DNA of 64,000 nt from Diadophis punctatus similis (GCA_023053685.1 JALIGW010000016.1:15840973-15904972); one strand, 5' to 3'. Counted from the stretch's first letter, positions 9,681 through 20,783 are shown. Numbers and translations are program-made. The notes: generated by a model from the letters alone, not told the origin.

Positions 9681-10547
9681 CTGTGCCTTTAAAAGAATGC
9701 TCAGCTACCTGTTCTCCCAAGCAACAGCAAACAGAATTTCAAGCTAAAACAATAGTATAAATATCTGCAAACACAACATATGATAAAAGAAAATGAAACA
9801 AAAAATGGTAGCTGAGAATAAACCAAGAATACACTTTGAAATAACCAAGGGCCAATGCTCTAAATAAGGCATGGAGTTGCAAGGGAAGGACAGGAACAGT
9901 TCCATGTCCATCCTCACACAAACTTAATTCTGGGAATATACATAGATTCTGCTCGCTCCAGAAAAAAAATTCACAAATGCAATGTGGTTATTTGTTTATT
10001 TACCCATAGTAGTAAACTATAACCATTCGGTTATCTGAGAGAAAATGAAGGGCCGCCTTGGGACAAGAGGTATGGAATCTGCTAACCTGTTACCTGGGAT
10101 TATCTGCTCACCAAGCAGAAAGAGTTCTGCCACCGGGGGTGGGGGTAGGGAATTCTCAGCGAGGCCTCCACCTTTCTGGAATATTTTACCCGAAAGGCAA
10201 GAATGGTTCCCAGTCTTTTAAATTTCCAGCTTGCAAAAATGTAGCTCTCCTAAAGGCTTTTGCCTTATAGGATTCCTGGTGCTAAGCATATTATATTAAC
10301 TGTATTTTTCACTGCAATTATATATTGCATTTCTGTCACTGCGAGGTTAGTGTTTGCTTTGAATTCCAGATTACATAAATGGGAGCTATATGCCAGTCAG
10401 AGGTGGTTGATTGGAGTAGCCTATAAGCCCTGTCTTATTTATAAATAAATAAATTATTGCTAGTTTTCCCACAGTCTGTATTTTTTAACACTGCTTAGAA
10501 TCGCTTGGTTGAAGCAATACATAAACAAACAGTTCAATCCTAGGTAG
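9681..10547. other. No recognisable gene
   Basis: Mixed-composition sequence with no frame or repeat family that I can name. Confidence 0.4.
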
Positions 10548-10629
10548 AGGCAGATGTAGGGTATCCTGCTTGGGCAGGGGGTTGGACTAGATGACCTGCA
10601 AGGTCCCTTCCAACTCTGTTAATCTGTTA
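10548..10629 (+). repeat. CR1 LINE 3' terminal fragment
   Basis: Matches the shared CR1 3' end: 'GGGTATCCTGCTTGGGCAGG', then 'GGTTGGACTAGATGACCT' and 'GGTCCCTTCCAACTCTGTTA'. Only the non-coding tail is present. Confidence 0.8.
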
Positions 10630-10794
10630 AACTCCTTTTACCAAAAAGATTGTGGCCAGTCAGCTCCCCACTTTCCTAAGTGATCCCAGTTTGAGTGGGA
10701 ATCATCCTTACTCCTATCTCCATCCTTTTAGCTCCTTGCCCCAAACTAGCTTCTGTGTTTTGGTCAACCTTGAGTATGATGGAATTTTGCAACA

Positions 10795-11425
10795 CTGCTG
10801 CAATGGAAAGTTGGGAAAATAGAATGGAATGTTGGGAAAATAGAACAGGATGTTGGGAGAATAGAATGGAATGTTGGGAGAATAGAATGGAATGTTAGGA
10901 AAATAGAACAGAATGTTGGGAGAATAGAATGGAATGTTAGGAAAATAGAACAGAATGTTGGGAAAATTATTTATTTATTTATTTTATTTTGTGAGATTTA
11001 TATACCGCCTCACAGTGCAAGCACTCTCTAAGTGGTTTACACCAGTAAGCAATGTATATATTTTTTATATTTCCTCCAATAATCTGGGTCCTCATTTTAC
11101 CTCCCTCGGAAGGATGGAAGGCTGAGTCAACCTTGAGCCGGTGAGATTTGAACCGCTGACCTGCGGATCACAGTCAGCTAAAGTGACCTGCAGTACTGCC
11201 TCTAACCGCTGCACCACCTCGGCTCATTCAAAATAGAACTGAATGTTGGAAAAATGGAATGGAATGTTGGGAAAATAGAATGGAATGCTGGGAAAATAAA
11301 GTGGAACGTTGGGAGAATAGAATGGAGTGTTGGGAGAATAGAATGGAATGTTGGGGAAATTAAGTAGAATATTGGGAGAATAGAATGAAATGTTGCAGAA
11401 ACAGAATGGAATGTTGGAAAATGGC
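10795..11425 (+). repeat. 21-bp minisatellite split by a SINE
   Basis: Units of 21 bp built on GGAATGTTGGGARAATAGAA run over 10800-10968 and again over 11226-11425. Units alternate between 'AGAATGG' and 'AGAACAG' endings, a sign of a two-unit higher-order pattern. The middle is occupied by a SINE. Confidence 0.9.
10969..11225 (-). mobile_element. tRNA-derived SINE, type 2, A+T tail
   Basis: Read on the minus strand: tRNA-like head 'GAGCCGAGGTGGTGCAGCGG' (A box) and 'CGGTTCAAATCTCACCGG' (B box), then the body 'CTCAAGGTTGACTCAGCC', ending '...GGCGGTATATAAATCTCACA' and an (AAATAAAT) tail. It is inserted in the minisatellite. RNA polymerase III boxes belong to the SINE and not to a tRNA gene. 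Confidence 0.85.
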
Positions 11426-11920
11426 TGCTTGACAGATCCACTAATGCTAGATTGAAAATGGCAAGCCAGTTTGCTTTTTATTGAATTTTTTTTTATTGCC
11501 AGCCACCTTTTCATCAGGAACTGCTCCTCATCAGATTCTGAAACCAAAGGAGAATGAACCGTTGACCTCCAATAGAAGAAAGAGCTCAGATTTTCGTCAT
11601 CTCTCTACACTGTACAAGTTCTGGGGGGGAAAAGAGCACATCACTCAATTGAAGACGGGAGCGGAGGATGGTGTTAGAATTTCAAATAGCTGGTATCAGA
11701 GTGAAAAATAGGTTAAAACCTTCTGTTCCAGAATAAGTCAAGATATCTTCTTGCCCAACAGAGTCTCCAAGCGAGGCAGCTTGCATTGTACTTTCTCTCA
11801 TTAGGGTGGCTTGCCAGAGAAGAACATGATGTTGACCCTTGACCCAGAAGAAAAGAAAATGGGTATCATTATATGCTATAGAAGGACAAAGGCAGTGCCA
11901 TCTTTTAGGTTCAGCCAAAA
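11426..11920. other. No recognisable gene
   Basis: No frame or repeat family recognised between the minisatellite and the next CR1 copy. Confidence 0.35.
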
Positions 11921-12752
11921 AGAGAAGGACAAGCTATTTTCCAAAGCACCTGAAGGCCAGACAAGGAACTATGGATGGAAAGTGATCAAGGAGAGAGATT
12001 CAACCTAGAAATAAGGAGGAACTTTCTGACAGCGAGAACAATCAACCAATGGAACAGCTTTGCCTTCAGAAGCTGTGGGTGCTTCATCACTGGAGGCTTT
12101 CAAGAAGAGACTGGACAGCCACTTGTCAGAAATGGTGTAGGGCAGTGGTGGCGAACCTTTTTAGGCTCGCATGCCAAAAGGGGGGGGGGCACGCTCGCGT
12201 GCCCACACCCATTCCCTCCCCCCACGCATGCGCACAACACCCCCCATGCTGCCCCCTGCGCATGCGCACACACCCCCACCCCCACGCAAAGGCTTACCGG
12301 AGCCTGGGACGACGAAACCGGCAAACCGGAAGTGCGAAAAAACACACTTCCGGTTTGCTGGTATGCTGTTTTTTGCACTCCGGAGGGTTCAGGGAAGCTC
12401 CCTGAAGCTCCAGAATGCAAAAAACTACAAAACGGACAAACCGGAAGTGCGAAAAAGTGCACTTCCGGTTTGTCCGGTTTGTAGTTTTTTGCATTCCGGA
12501 GCTTCAGGGAGCTTCCCTGAACCCTCCGGAGTGCAAAAAACAGCACACCGGCAAACCGGAAGTGCGTTTTTTCGCACTTCCGGTTTGCCGGTGGGCAACC
12601 CTCGCATGCCGGCTTTTATGGCTCCGCGTGCCACCTCTGGCACGCGTGCCATAGGTTCGCCACCACGGGTGTAGGGTCTCCTGTTGGAGCAGGGGGTCGG
12701 ACTAGATGACCTACAAAGTCCCTTCCAACTCGGTTATTCTGTATTCTTTTTT
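11921..12752 (+). pseudogene. CR1 LINE 3' end, split by hAT
   Basis: 11921-12142 and 12669-12752 give the CR1 ORF2 end ('...NYGWKVIKERDST', 'NLEIRRNFLTARTINQWNS', 'SLEAFKKRLDSHLSEMV'-like, with frame breaks) and the 3' terminus ending 'CAACTCGGTTATTCTGTATT'. A family A hAT element interrupts it. Confidence 0.8.
12143..12668. mobile_element. Family A hAT element, stem-loop subfamily, inside CR1
   Basis: Ends CAGTGGTGGCGAACCT and AGGTTCGCCACCACGG; duplication GTGTAGGG at 12135-12142 and 12669-12676. The inside is a series of inverted repeats on 'CGGCAAACCGGAAGTGCG' and 'CACTCCGGAGGGTTCAGGGA', so the single strand would fold into several strong hairpins. Very similar to the copy at 26475. An NRF1-type palindrome lies at 12257-12268. 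Confidence 0.92.
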
Positions 12753-13942
12753 AAGTAAAATGGGCAATATCATAACTACCTAAGCATGGCAGAAACCTAA
12801 CCAGGAACCACCACTCGATGTTCTAATGTGCTTCTTAATACAATAAATAAGAACGTTGCCAAAAATGTTTTAGCAGAAATTGAAAAGGCGGGCAAACACA
12901 CATCTCTCTCTCTCTCTTTTTCTCCCTTAAAAATTGAATAGTAAAATATGTGGCACTTGTACAGCCTAGATATTTATAGACCAGGCTTTGGAATTTATCC
13001 CAATATCAGAGTGTTAAGTGTGTAGGTGTGGGCCACATGCACAGCCCTTTGAATGCCAATAGTGTAATGAACAGACACATAATTCAAACAATAGATGTGT
13101 GCAGAGCCCTGAGTGGGAAACAGTGTTTATTCATTCTGCTGCTGGCATTTTATAATGAGTCTGATCAATTAGCTATCGAAACACAAGGAACACTTTAACT
13201 CAGAACCTGGTCCTTGCAGACTGAAAATCTTAGCAGTGAATCTGGATAAGAAAGTCTGCAGATTTAATTGGTTGGGTGGACAAAGAACAGTCTAATTACA
13301 AGTGTGGTATATGCCCCAGCTGAAGCACACTGAAGAGAGGACCTGTTATTTCCTTCTCTGAGCTGTTAAATTTGCATGTACAATCTCTCTCTCTTTTTGT
13401 ATGTGCTTTGGTTCGATTAAGAATCGTCTTCCCAGCAGTGTCATGAGACGTCTTATCATAAATGTTAATCACACTTGTTTAGGAAGAAACAGCTTTGTTG
13501 GTGGTCAGGAGGTTGCTCTCAGCCACAAGCCACACAGCAGGAAGGACAACGATGGAAATTTGGTGTATTGTGAAACAGGGAATGACGGATAGGAATTTTC
13601 CTATCGAAGAGGTGATATAGGATCTTGCTTCTTTGAAGTCATTCTTACTTAGAAAACAAAACCGAGATTCAATTCTAATTAACAAAATATTTATTTCAGT
13701 ACAAAAGTAACAAAAGAATCTAAACCTTAAATAAGCTACATTTTCTCAGCTAAGAATTCACGTCTGCCTCGAGCGAGGCTCACCGGAGAAGAAAAGGTAG
13801 GAGGAGACAAACTCCTGGAATGCACACATGCGCAATAAAAATATCACATGTCTGCTTGATTAGAAAATACAGTAAACCTAGAAATAGTAGAGATGCACAA
13901 CTGGCAATATCCACATCGTGACAGGGAGGATGTATGGTTATA
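12753..13942. other. No recognisable gene; short CT tracts
   Basis: Contains small (CT)n runs near 12902 and 13385. The stretch 13600-13940 has an LTR-like look (A+T-rich with an AATAAA-type string) but no termini or duplication could be set. Confidence 0.35.
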
Positions 13943-13950
13943 GTCTGGAG

Positions 13951-14878
13951 CAGTGTTGGTGAACCTTTTCGGCACCAAGTGGCGAAATGGGAGCACACGT
14001 GCGTGCGCGTTGGAGCGCTAAAAACTGGAAGAGCAGTTCCCTGGCGCGCGCTGAGTTTCCGGTTTTTGGTGTGCGCATGCGCGCCAGTCACCTGGTCTTC
14101 TGTTTCTGGTGCTCCCACGCATGTGTGAAAACCAACTGGTCGGCCCGCATGCACGCGCAGCTAACCAGAAGCTCAGCTTCCCAGCACGCGCATGCGCCCC
14201 AGGGAGCTGCTCTTCCCTGTTTCCATGCGAAGACCAGCTGGCCGAACCCAGAAGAGCAACGGGCGATGGCTGGCGTGCCCGGAGAGGTGTGTGCCATTTC
14301 CGGCACGCATGCCATAGGTCAGTGATGGTGAACTTATGGCACGCGTGCCACAGGTGGCACGCGGAGCCATATCAGAGGGCACGCGAGGCGTTGCCCTGTC
14401 AGCTCCACGGGCAAACCAGAAGTTTGGAAAAACGCACTTCTGGTTTGCCGTTGTGCTGTTTTTCACACTCCGGAGGGTTCAGGGAAGCTTCCTGAAGCCC
14501 CGGAATGCAAAAAACGACGAAACGGGCAAACTGGAAGTTCGGAAAACGCACTTCCGGTTTGCCATTGGGCTGTTTTTAGCACTCCGGAGGGTTAAGGGAA
14601 GCTTCCTGAAGCCCCGGAATGCAAAAAACACCCCAACGGACAAACCGGAAGTGCGTTTTCCGAACTTCCGGTTTGCCCGTTTCGTCGTTTTTTACCGTCC
14701 CAGGCTTCAGTAAGGCCTTTGCGCGGGTGTGTGTGTGTGTGCACATGCGCAGGGGGCAGCATGGGGGGGTGCGCATGTGTGGGGGGGAGGGAATGGGTGT
14801 GGGCATGTGGCACCCCCTCCCTTTTGGCACACGAACCAAAAAAGGTTCGCCATCACTGCCATAGGTTCACCATCACGG
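13951..14878. mobile_element. Family A hAT element hosting a second family A element
   Basis: Outer ends CAGTGTTGGTGAACCTTTTC and GGTTCACCATCACGG with duplication GTCTGGAG at 13943-13950 and 14879-14886. Its own interior is 'GAAGACCAGCTGGCC' type, unlike the inserted copy at 14320-14858. Without the insert it would be about 380 bp. An NRF1-type palindrome lies at 14072-14083. Confidence 0.9.
14320..14858. mobile_element. Nested family A hAT element
   Basis: Ends CAGTGATGGTGAACTTATGG and AGGTTCGCCATCACTG; duplication CCATAGGT at 14312-14319 and 14859-14866, a site inside the terminal region of the host element. The interior has the stem-loop units based on CACTTCCGGTTTG. Confidence 0.92.
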
Positions 14879-14886
14879 GTCTGGAG

Positions 14887-15770
14887 CCATCCTGGTTATC
14901 TTGCATTTTCTTAAAGTGAGAAACCGTGTTGTCTTTTTTTGGGGGTGGGGAATATGAACTTCTAGCCCAGTAATCCTTTGGTTGTCCTTTGCTCCCCTCT
15001 GCCTCATCTATTTTTCTGGCTTAACAGAAATCTGAGAAAATCATCAATTCCTTCCTACCCAAAAAACTTATGTCAGACAACCTGTATTTCTGTGTGGGGG
15101 CGAGGGGAATAATTTCATTAAACAATGTAATTAACAAACAGAAAGGGATGGCTATTTGTATAATGAAAAGTAGAACTCTCAGTTCTTTAGAAAGAGAATA
15201 ATTTCCCTCTAGAAAATAATCATTCCACACCAGAAATGCTAAATTTGATTAATCGTGTTTATTAGGTATTGATGTAAAAATAATTACATATTAGTCCTGC
15301 ATTCTGATTACTGATGAAAGATTCCACTTCTAATATAATTAAGAGCAGCTCCATAAGAATGGGTAGCTAGATGGCTGAGGGAATGTACAATGCCCCCTGA
15401 TTCTAGAAGATGAGATATGAAAGGAAAAGGCTAACATCTGATTCTTTTGAAGTCTAGATCTATACTACTAATGTGCTCAAAGTCTGTTATTATTGGTTTA
15501 ACTCCATTGCTCATATCTTCCCATCAGCATTCCTTCTGTGGCCCTGAATGACCCTGAATGAGTGGGCCCCAAACCCACTGCATTTGGTCAGAGCTGAGGG
15601 ACTCTTGCATTTATCCCTCCTTACTCGTTTTACTTCTTAAATCTCTGTTTTACTTCTTCAAACTCTTTAATTTCACAACATATGGACAGACCTAACTATA
15701 CTTTAAATTGGGAAACTGTGACCATCCTAGACCAAGCCAAATCCCTCCAAAATTTAGAGAATTCCTAGAC
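14887..15770. other. No recognisable gene
   Basis: A+T-rich unique-looking sequence with no frame of note. Confidence 0.35.
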
Positions 15771-15778
15771 GCCTGGCC

Positions 15779-16217
15779 CAGGGCCGGGTTGCTCACTTAC
15801 CTTGCTACCGGTGCGCTGCGCACGCATCACCACGTTTCATGTGCTCATGCGCTTGCTACACGCATGTGCCCCCTTGCGCGATTTTGCTTCCGTGCATGGG
15901 TGGAAGCAAAATTGCACTGAAATCTTATGAGGGGATGCACGTGCACGTGCAATTTCGGTGATTTTTGCTTCCACGTATGTGCGGAAGCGAAATCTCGCTG
16001 AAATCTCGTGCGGCATGCATCCTCTCGTGAGATTTTGGCGCAATTTTGCTTCTGCGCATGCACAGAAGCAAAACATTGGCAAAAAATTCACGAAAAAAGA
16101 TGGCAGCTCCTAGGCACCGGCAACCGACTGCACCGGGTTGGTAGCCTCTTGATGACGTCACCAGCCCGCCGCTACCGGTGCGATAGAGTGGACCGCACCG
16201 GTAGGAACCCACCACTG
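15779..16217. mobile_element. Family B hAT element with palindromic core
   Basis: Ends CAGGGCCGGGTTGCTC and GTAGGAACCCACCACTG; duplication GCCTGGCC at 15771-15778 and 16218-16225. The interior has repeated hairpins on 'TTTTGCTTCYGYGCATG/CATGCRCRGAAGCAAAA' and a 'GATGACGTCACC' CRE-like palindrome at 16150-16162. Confidence 0.9.
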
Positions 16218-16508
16218 GCCTGGCCCTTTGACAAATTAGCCATCCTTAGATACATAGACGTAAACAATATCTACATAATATACACAAGAGACAATCAACA
16301 AGCCAAAAAGGGAACAAAAACACCAAAGCGCCTCCCCACCAGCAATCAACATCCAGATGAGCATGGATTAACTGCAAGATTAACATCAGATCAACAATCA
16401 AGAAATAAATGATACCCCAATCAAAGGAACAAGCTAACAATAAAGACCCCAGCCAAAGAACCTCCAAGACCACTCTCACCAATACTGACAGAGCAGCCCA
16501 CTAGATCA

Positions 16509-16640
16509 CAGGGGTCAAACTCGCCACGTCACATTGCCGTCATGTGACATTTCGTGACATTTCCCCCCTTCGTGGAGCTGGGGTGGGCGTGGCCTGCGCA
16601 TGACACATCTGGCCCGCAGTCCGCCAGTTTGACACCCCTG
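16509..16640. mobile_element. Short hAT-like element, 'GGGGTCAAACT' family
   Basis: Ends CAGGGGTCAAACTCGCCA and CCGCCAGTTTGACACCCCTG form an inverted pair over 132 bp. The neighbouring 8-mers do not match cleanly. A decayed relative lies at 33363-33482 in inverse orientation. Confidence 0.65.
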
Positions 16641-17090
16641 CACTGGAATATAAACAGAGAGTAAACCTTATTCTTTATTAGCACTGATGGTATTACCTAC
16701 TATGGGTAATGAAATGTCTTCAAGAAAACAACCAAGCTCAGAGAGCACCAAGGACCCCTCATGTCAATCCTGAGCTACAAATACTCTCCTTGCTTAGATT
16801 TCAATTCTGTCTTGCTATTGTTCATTCTCAACTTGTTTGTTCCCATCAAACCTACAAAAGGCTCCAAACAAAACTCCAGTAGCATCTCTAACCCAACCAA
16901 GGAAATATACAGCTAGGTATCATCAGCTTATTAATGATACCTCATCCCCAAACGATAGATGGTCTCTCTGAATGCTTTCGTGCATATGTTAAACAACACA
17001 AGGGAAACAAACAAACTTTGTGGTACCCAAGGGAACACCCACTCATCCCCAACCAACACCATCTGGACCTATAAGTAAGCTAGTTTATTG
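16641..17090 (-). pseudogene. L2-type LINE reverse-transcriptase remnant
   Basis: Minus-strand translation shows the region before and at the RT active site: 'LFNI..KAFRETIYRLG.RYH' followed after two stop codons by 'ADDT.LYIS', the pattern YADDTQLYIS of L2-group LINEs. Frameshifts and stops make it inactive. Only this RT piece is recognisable. Confidence 0.6.
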
Positions 17091-17094
17091 TTGT

Positions 17095-17680
17095 AACCAC
17101 AGGCCATAACAATCTAGCATGGTATAAAATGCCGTAAAACAAAATAACAATAAAATAAAGTAATAAAAAAGAGTGTTGCAAAGAGGTCAAAACATAACAA
17201 AGCAGGGCCGTGGTTAAGAACTTAAATATTTCATTCTAAGTTTGTGTGGCAATAATTGTAAAAGCAGAAACCTGACTATTAACAGTTGCAAATGTGTTTG
17301 CAAGAAGTTAAGTCAACCACACATGGTCCAAGCCTTGGATTCATTCACCATGAATAGTTTGGCGCTGATTTCATCATAAATGGCACAGTGGAAGACATAA
17401 TGAATGATGTCCTTCAAATGATGACCATCATAGGTTGTCATCTGGATGTTGTTCAACAGGACATTTACAAAAAAATCTCCCTGCAAGATATGCTGAAGAG
17501 ATGGCCTACAAGTGAAGGAAGTAGAAACTTCTCAATGGGGCCCATGATAATACTAATCAGATATTGGGAGAGAGTTTTATGCTTGCTCACAATGAAAATA
17601 TGAACATTTGGATGTCGGCACTGCAGTAGCATCCTTGTTAGCATCCCTTTCAAATATATCTCTAATATTTTCTCTGTAAA
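17095..17680 (-). other. Possible decayed LINE 3' region
   Basis: The minus strand contains a stretch reading 'HHLKDIIHYVFHCAIYDEIS', similar in style to the Cys/His-containing C-terminal part of some LINE ORFs, and then an A+T-rich tail. The similarity is weak and the clade is unknown. Confidence 0.3.
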
Positions 17681-17681
17681 A

Positions 17682-18183
17682 GGTAAAGGTTTCCCTATCA
17701 GTTGTGTCCAACTCTAGGGCATTGTGCTCATCACCGTTTCTTGGCTGTGGGAGCCGGCATTGTCCAAAGATATTTCCATGGTCATATGGCCAACATGATC
17801 AATCATGAACAATCAGGAGGCTGTGAGTTCTATCCTAGGTAGCGGCAGATATGTCTCTCTCTGGGCACAATGAGTAATTATCTGCTGCGAATTCTGCATT
17901 GGCGACAGGAAGGGCATCTGGCCAGCGAACACTCAGCTCCATTCAGTTGCCCCGACTCCACCCTGATATAAGGGATTACTGGGTCATTAAAGAAGACATA
18001 TGGCCAACATGACTATACGCCGAGTTTTTTTTTAATCTGCTTGCATTTGCATGCTTTTGAACTGCTAGGTGGGCAGGATCTGGGGCAAGTAACTGGATCT
18101 CACCCCATTGTGTGGAATTCGGGTCTCGGGTCTCTTCAGCTGACAAACTCAGTGTCTTTAACCGCTGAGCCATCGCGCCCCTA
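17682..18183 (-). mobile_element. tRNA-derived SINE, type 1, split by another SINE
   Basis: Parts 17682-17798 and 18013-18183 make one SINE whose 3' end reads 'AACCTTTACC' on the minus strand and whose tRNA-like head ends in 'GGCTCAGCGGTTAAAG'. It corresponds to the copies at 20433 and 29426. The middle holds a second SINE flanked by a 16-bp duplication. Confidence 0.8.
17799..17996 (+). mobile_element. SINE inserted in a SINE
   Basis: The insert is bounded by CATATGGCCAACATGA at 17783-17798 and 17997-18012. Inside are a tRNA-like B box 'GTGAGTTCTATCC' and a 3' body with 'GGCGACAGGAAGGGCATCTG', which resembles the 3' part shared by Sauria-type SINEs and BovB. The family name is an inference from that motif. 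Confidence 0.75.
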
Positions 18184-18338
18184 TATTTTCTCCGGACCAA
18201 GATTTAAATTCCTCACAAAAGGATAAGAGACATATTTGCAGGATAGGTGGCATGAAGGAAAGAAAGTATCACAAAGTAGAATTCTTGAAGAGTTTAGAAT
18301 TTCTTATAGTGCCCCAACAATGCAAGACATAGTGTAGT

Positions 18339-18672
18339 TGTTAAATTGTGGGCAAGGATCACAAGAGACAGACTTCCGAACAGCTCTTTATCAGCTCACT
18401 CAAGCAACCAGCAAAACACGGTCTGACAGCTAGCTCTTTTATAGAGGGCTGTCAGACACAACAACCAATAGCGTTTGAGCATTCAAACGCTGGACCTGGG
18501 TGAAAACATACAGTTCAGTTAGAGTTCAGCTAGAACATAACAAATTAGAGTTCAGTCAGAGTTCAGCTAGACATAACAAGTTAGAGTTCAGTTAGAGGTC
18601 AGTCAGAACACAACAGTAGTAGTCGTAGAAGATAACCCTACCTCCATCTTTAGATAACTACGTGATACGACA
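18339..18672 (-). mobile_element. Probable solo LTR
   Basis: On the minus strand it starts TGTCGTATCACG and ends CACAATTTAACA. It holds an ATTGG (inverse CCAAT) box, a 'CTCTATAAAAGAGCT' TATA box (near 18440) and three U3-like direct repeats based on 'AGAGTTCAGCTAGAACATAA' (18518-18615). No coding part flanks it. The adjoining 5-mers (GTAGT and CTTAG) do not match, so the exact ends are uncertain. Confidence 0.5.
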
Positions 18673-18944
18673 CTTAGGGAAGAAAGGAACCTTCTGCAGA
18701 ATTGTGTCTCCTAAATCTCAATCATTGAAGGCAGTCCAAGATGGACATCGTGAAACCATGGAGAGCTCAAAAATGACCTAGAAGGGACACGTTCCCCCAC
18801 TGAGGTCCTAGCAAAAATCATCCACCTGTGTGACCAATGTCATTATTTTTCCCATGTCCAGTCTTGAATTATGACTGAAAAGGCCTACAGTATGAAAAAT
18901 GAGCAGGCCTGTGAGATGCCAAAAAAAAAAAAAAAAGTATAAGA

Positions 18945-19500
18945 AATGTCAAAATCATGAGCCAAGACAAACTTGTTAGAGCTGAAATGTCAAGACCAAC
19001 TTTGACATTCTGGAAATTACTACGTTGGATTGGATTGGAATGGGTCACTTCATATCAGAGAAACATCGGAACTCCTGCTATGGACAAGGAAATTGCAGAA
19101 GAAATGTGATAGCCATCATTATTAACAAAAGGGTATGAAAGTCAGTACTTGGGTAGAACTTATCTAAATTTGCATCCAAGGCAAGCCAATCAACACTACA
19201 ATCGTTCAAATCTATTCTCCAAGCACAAATGCAGAGGAAGTAAGAGTTGAACACATGAAGAGTGCCATGCAGCCTCTCTCTCAAAAGACATCACACTCAT
19301 TACAGGAGATTAAGATCTAAAGTTTGAAGTAAAATAGCATTTGGAATAATGGGAAAATGGCCTCGATGAAGCAGGAAACAGATTAATCGGGTTCTGCCAA
19401 TAAAAGTATATGTTTATAGCAAACACTTGATTTTGACAGCCTAAAAGATGCTGTCTACATGGACATCACCAGTTAGACCACGCCAAAATCAAACTGTTTA
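18945..19500 (+). pseudogene. BovB/RTE LINE endonuclease remnant
   Basis: Plus-strand frames, with shifts and stops, follow the N-terminal apurinic endonuclease of BovB: about 19040-19135 reads like 'WIGMGHF..RNCRRNVIAIIINKRV', and about 19175-19260 reads like 'QGKPINTTIVQIYSPSTNAEEVRVEHM'. Catalytic detail is lost. The same LINE appears to resume at 21370-21900. Confidence 0.65.
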
Positions 19501-19555
19501 TACAGTCTGCAAAGGAAAATGGAGAATTTCTATTTTTTCAGTGAAAACAAAGAAT

Positions 19556-20028
19556 AGAATACTGTAGCGCAGAGCAGAGCAGAGCAAAGCAGAACAAAAC
19601 AGAACAGAACAGAACAGAACAGCAGAATGCAGAAAAATATAGTGTAAATAGAACAGAACAGAACAGAACAGCAGAAGGCAGAAAAAATGTAGAATAGAAT
19701 AGAATAGAACAGAACAGAACAGAATAGAACAGCAGAATGCAGAAAAATGTAAAATAGAATAGATGATTAGATTGGATTGGATTGGATTGGATTGGATTGG
19801 ATTGGATTGGAATAGAATAGAATAGAATAGAATAGAATAGAATAGAATAGAATAGAATAGAATAGAATAGAATAGAATGCAATGCAATGCAATGCAATGC
19901 AATGCAATGCAATGCAATGCAATGCAATACAATACAATAGAATTCTTTATTGGCCAAGTGTGATTGGACACACAAGGAATTTGTTTCTGGTGCAAAAGCT
20001 CTCAGTCCACATACAAACAACAAAGTAA
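19556..20028 (-). repeat. L2/Rex-like LINE 3' tail with pentamer expansion
   Basis: 19940-20028 is, on the minus strand, the LINE 3' terminus 'ACACTTGGCCAATAAAGAAT' also present at 48546 and 51560. 19600-19935 is a pentamer array in which AATAG, AACAG, GATTG and AATGC units dominate successive blocks. Interspersed 'CAGAATGCAGAAAAATGTA' spacers recur. Confidence 0.8.
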
Positions 20029-20030
20029 TA

Positions 20031-20405
20031 CAGTCGGTTTAGTGACCATTGAAAGTTACAACAGCACTGAAAAATGTGACTGATGACCATTTTTCATAGT
20101 TACGACCTTTGCAGACTCCCCATGATCATGTGATCAAAATCCAGATGCTTGGCAGCTGACTCATCTTTAGGACTTTTGCTGTGTCCCAGGGTCACGGGAT
20201 CCCCTTTTACGATCTTTTGACAAGCAAATTCAATGGGGAAGCCAGATTCACTCAACAACCAGATTATTAATTTATCAACTGCAACGATTCACTTAACAAC
20301 TGTGACAAGAAAAGTTGTAAAATGGGGCAAAACTCACTTAACAAATGTCTCACTTAACAACAGAAATTTTGGGCTCCATTATGGTTGTAAGTGCAGGACT
20401 ACCTG
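20031..20405. mobile_element. Mariner-like (Tigger type) non-autonomous element, family E
   Basis: Ends are CAGTCGGTTTAGTGACC and GTGCAGGACTACCTG, flanked by TA on both sides (20029-20030, 20406-20407). Inside are the family features 'AAGCCAGATTCACT' and 'TTTTGGGCTCCATTATGG'. TA duplication and internal palindromy suggest a pogo/Tigger-like element without a transposase. Confidence 0.75.
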
Positions 20406-20432
20406 TATAAACATAACACCCCAATAGGAGTA

Positions 20433-20771
20433 AAGGTAAAGGTAAAGGTTCCCCTCGCACATATGTGCTAGTCGTTCCTGACTCTAGGGGGAGGTGCTCA
20501 TCTCCCAGCACTGTCCGAAGACGTCTCCGTGGTCATGTGGCCGGCATGACTAAATGCCGAAAGCGCACAGAACACTGTTATCTTCCCATCAAAATGGTCC
20601 CTATTTTTCTACTTGCATTTTTACATGCTTTCGAACTGCTAGGTTGGCAGAAGCTGGGACAAGTAATGGGAGCTCACCCCATTACGAGGCACTAGGGATT
20701 CGAACCACCGAACTGCCGACCTTTCTGATCAACAAGCTCAGCGTCTTAGCCACTGAGCCTCCGCGTCCCCT
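20433..20771 (-). mobile_element. tRNA-derived SINE, type 1, full length
   Basis: On the minus strand: head 'GGACGCGGAGGCTCAGTGGC' (A box), 'GGTTCGAATCC' (B box), body, and an 'AACCTTTACCTTTACC' tail. A 12-bp target duplication CCAATAGGAGTA lies at 20421-20432 and 20772-20783. It is of the Sauria SINE kind by structure. Confidence 0.9.
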
Positions 20772-20783
20772 CCAATAGGAGTA

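Noticed and set aside
9078..9720. Three overlapping frames of about 190-200 codons on both strands
   Set aside because: They are poly-Glu, poly-Leu/Phe and poly-Arg/Gly translations of one trinucleotide microsatellite.
12100..12674. Several frames of 120-170 codons on both strands, similar ones at 26179-27018
   Set aside because: They come from stem-loop DNA of family A hAT elements; the similarity between loci is DNA repeat identity, and both strands read alike because of inverted repeats.
20433..20771. tRNA gene calls from A/B boxes (also at 29426, 30191, 56533, 61133, 61528)
   Set aside because: The boxes belong to SINE heads with bodies, tails and target duplications; no intact cloverleaf.
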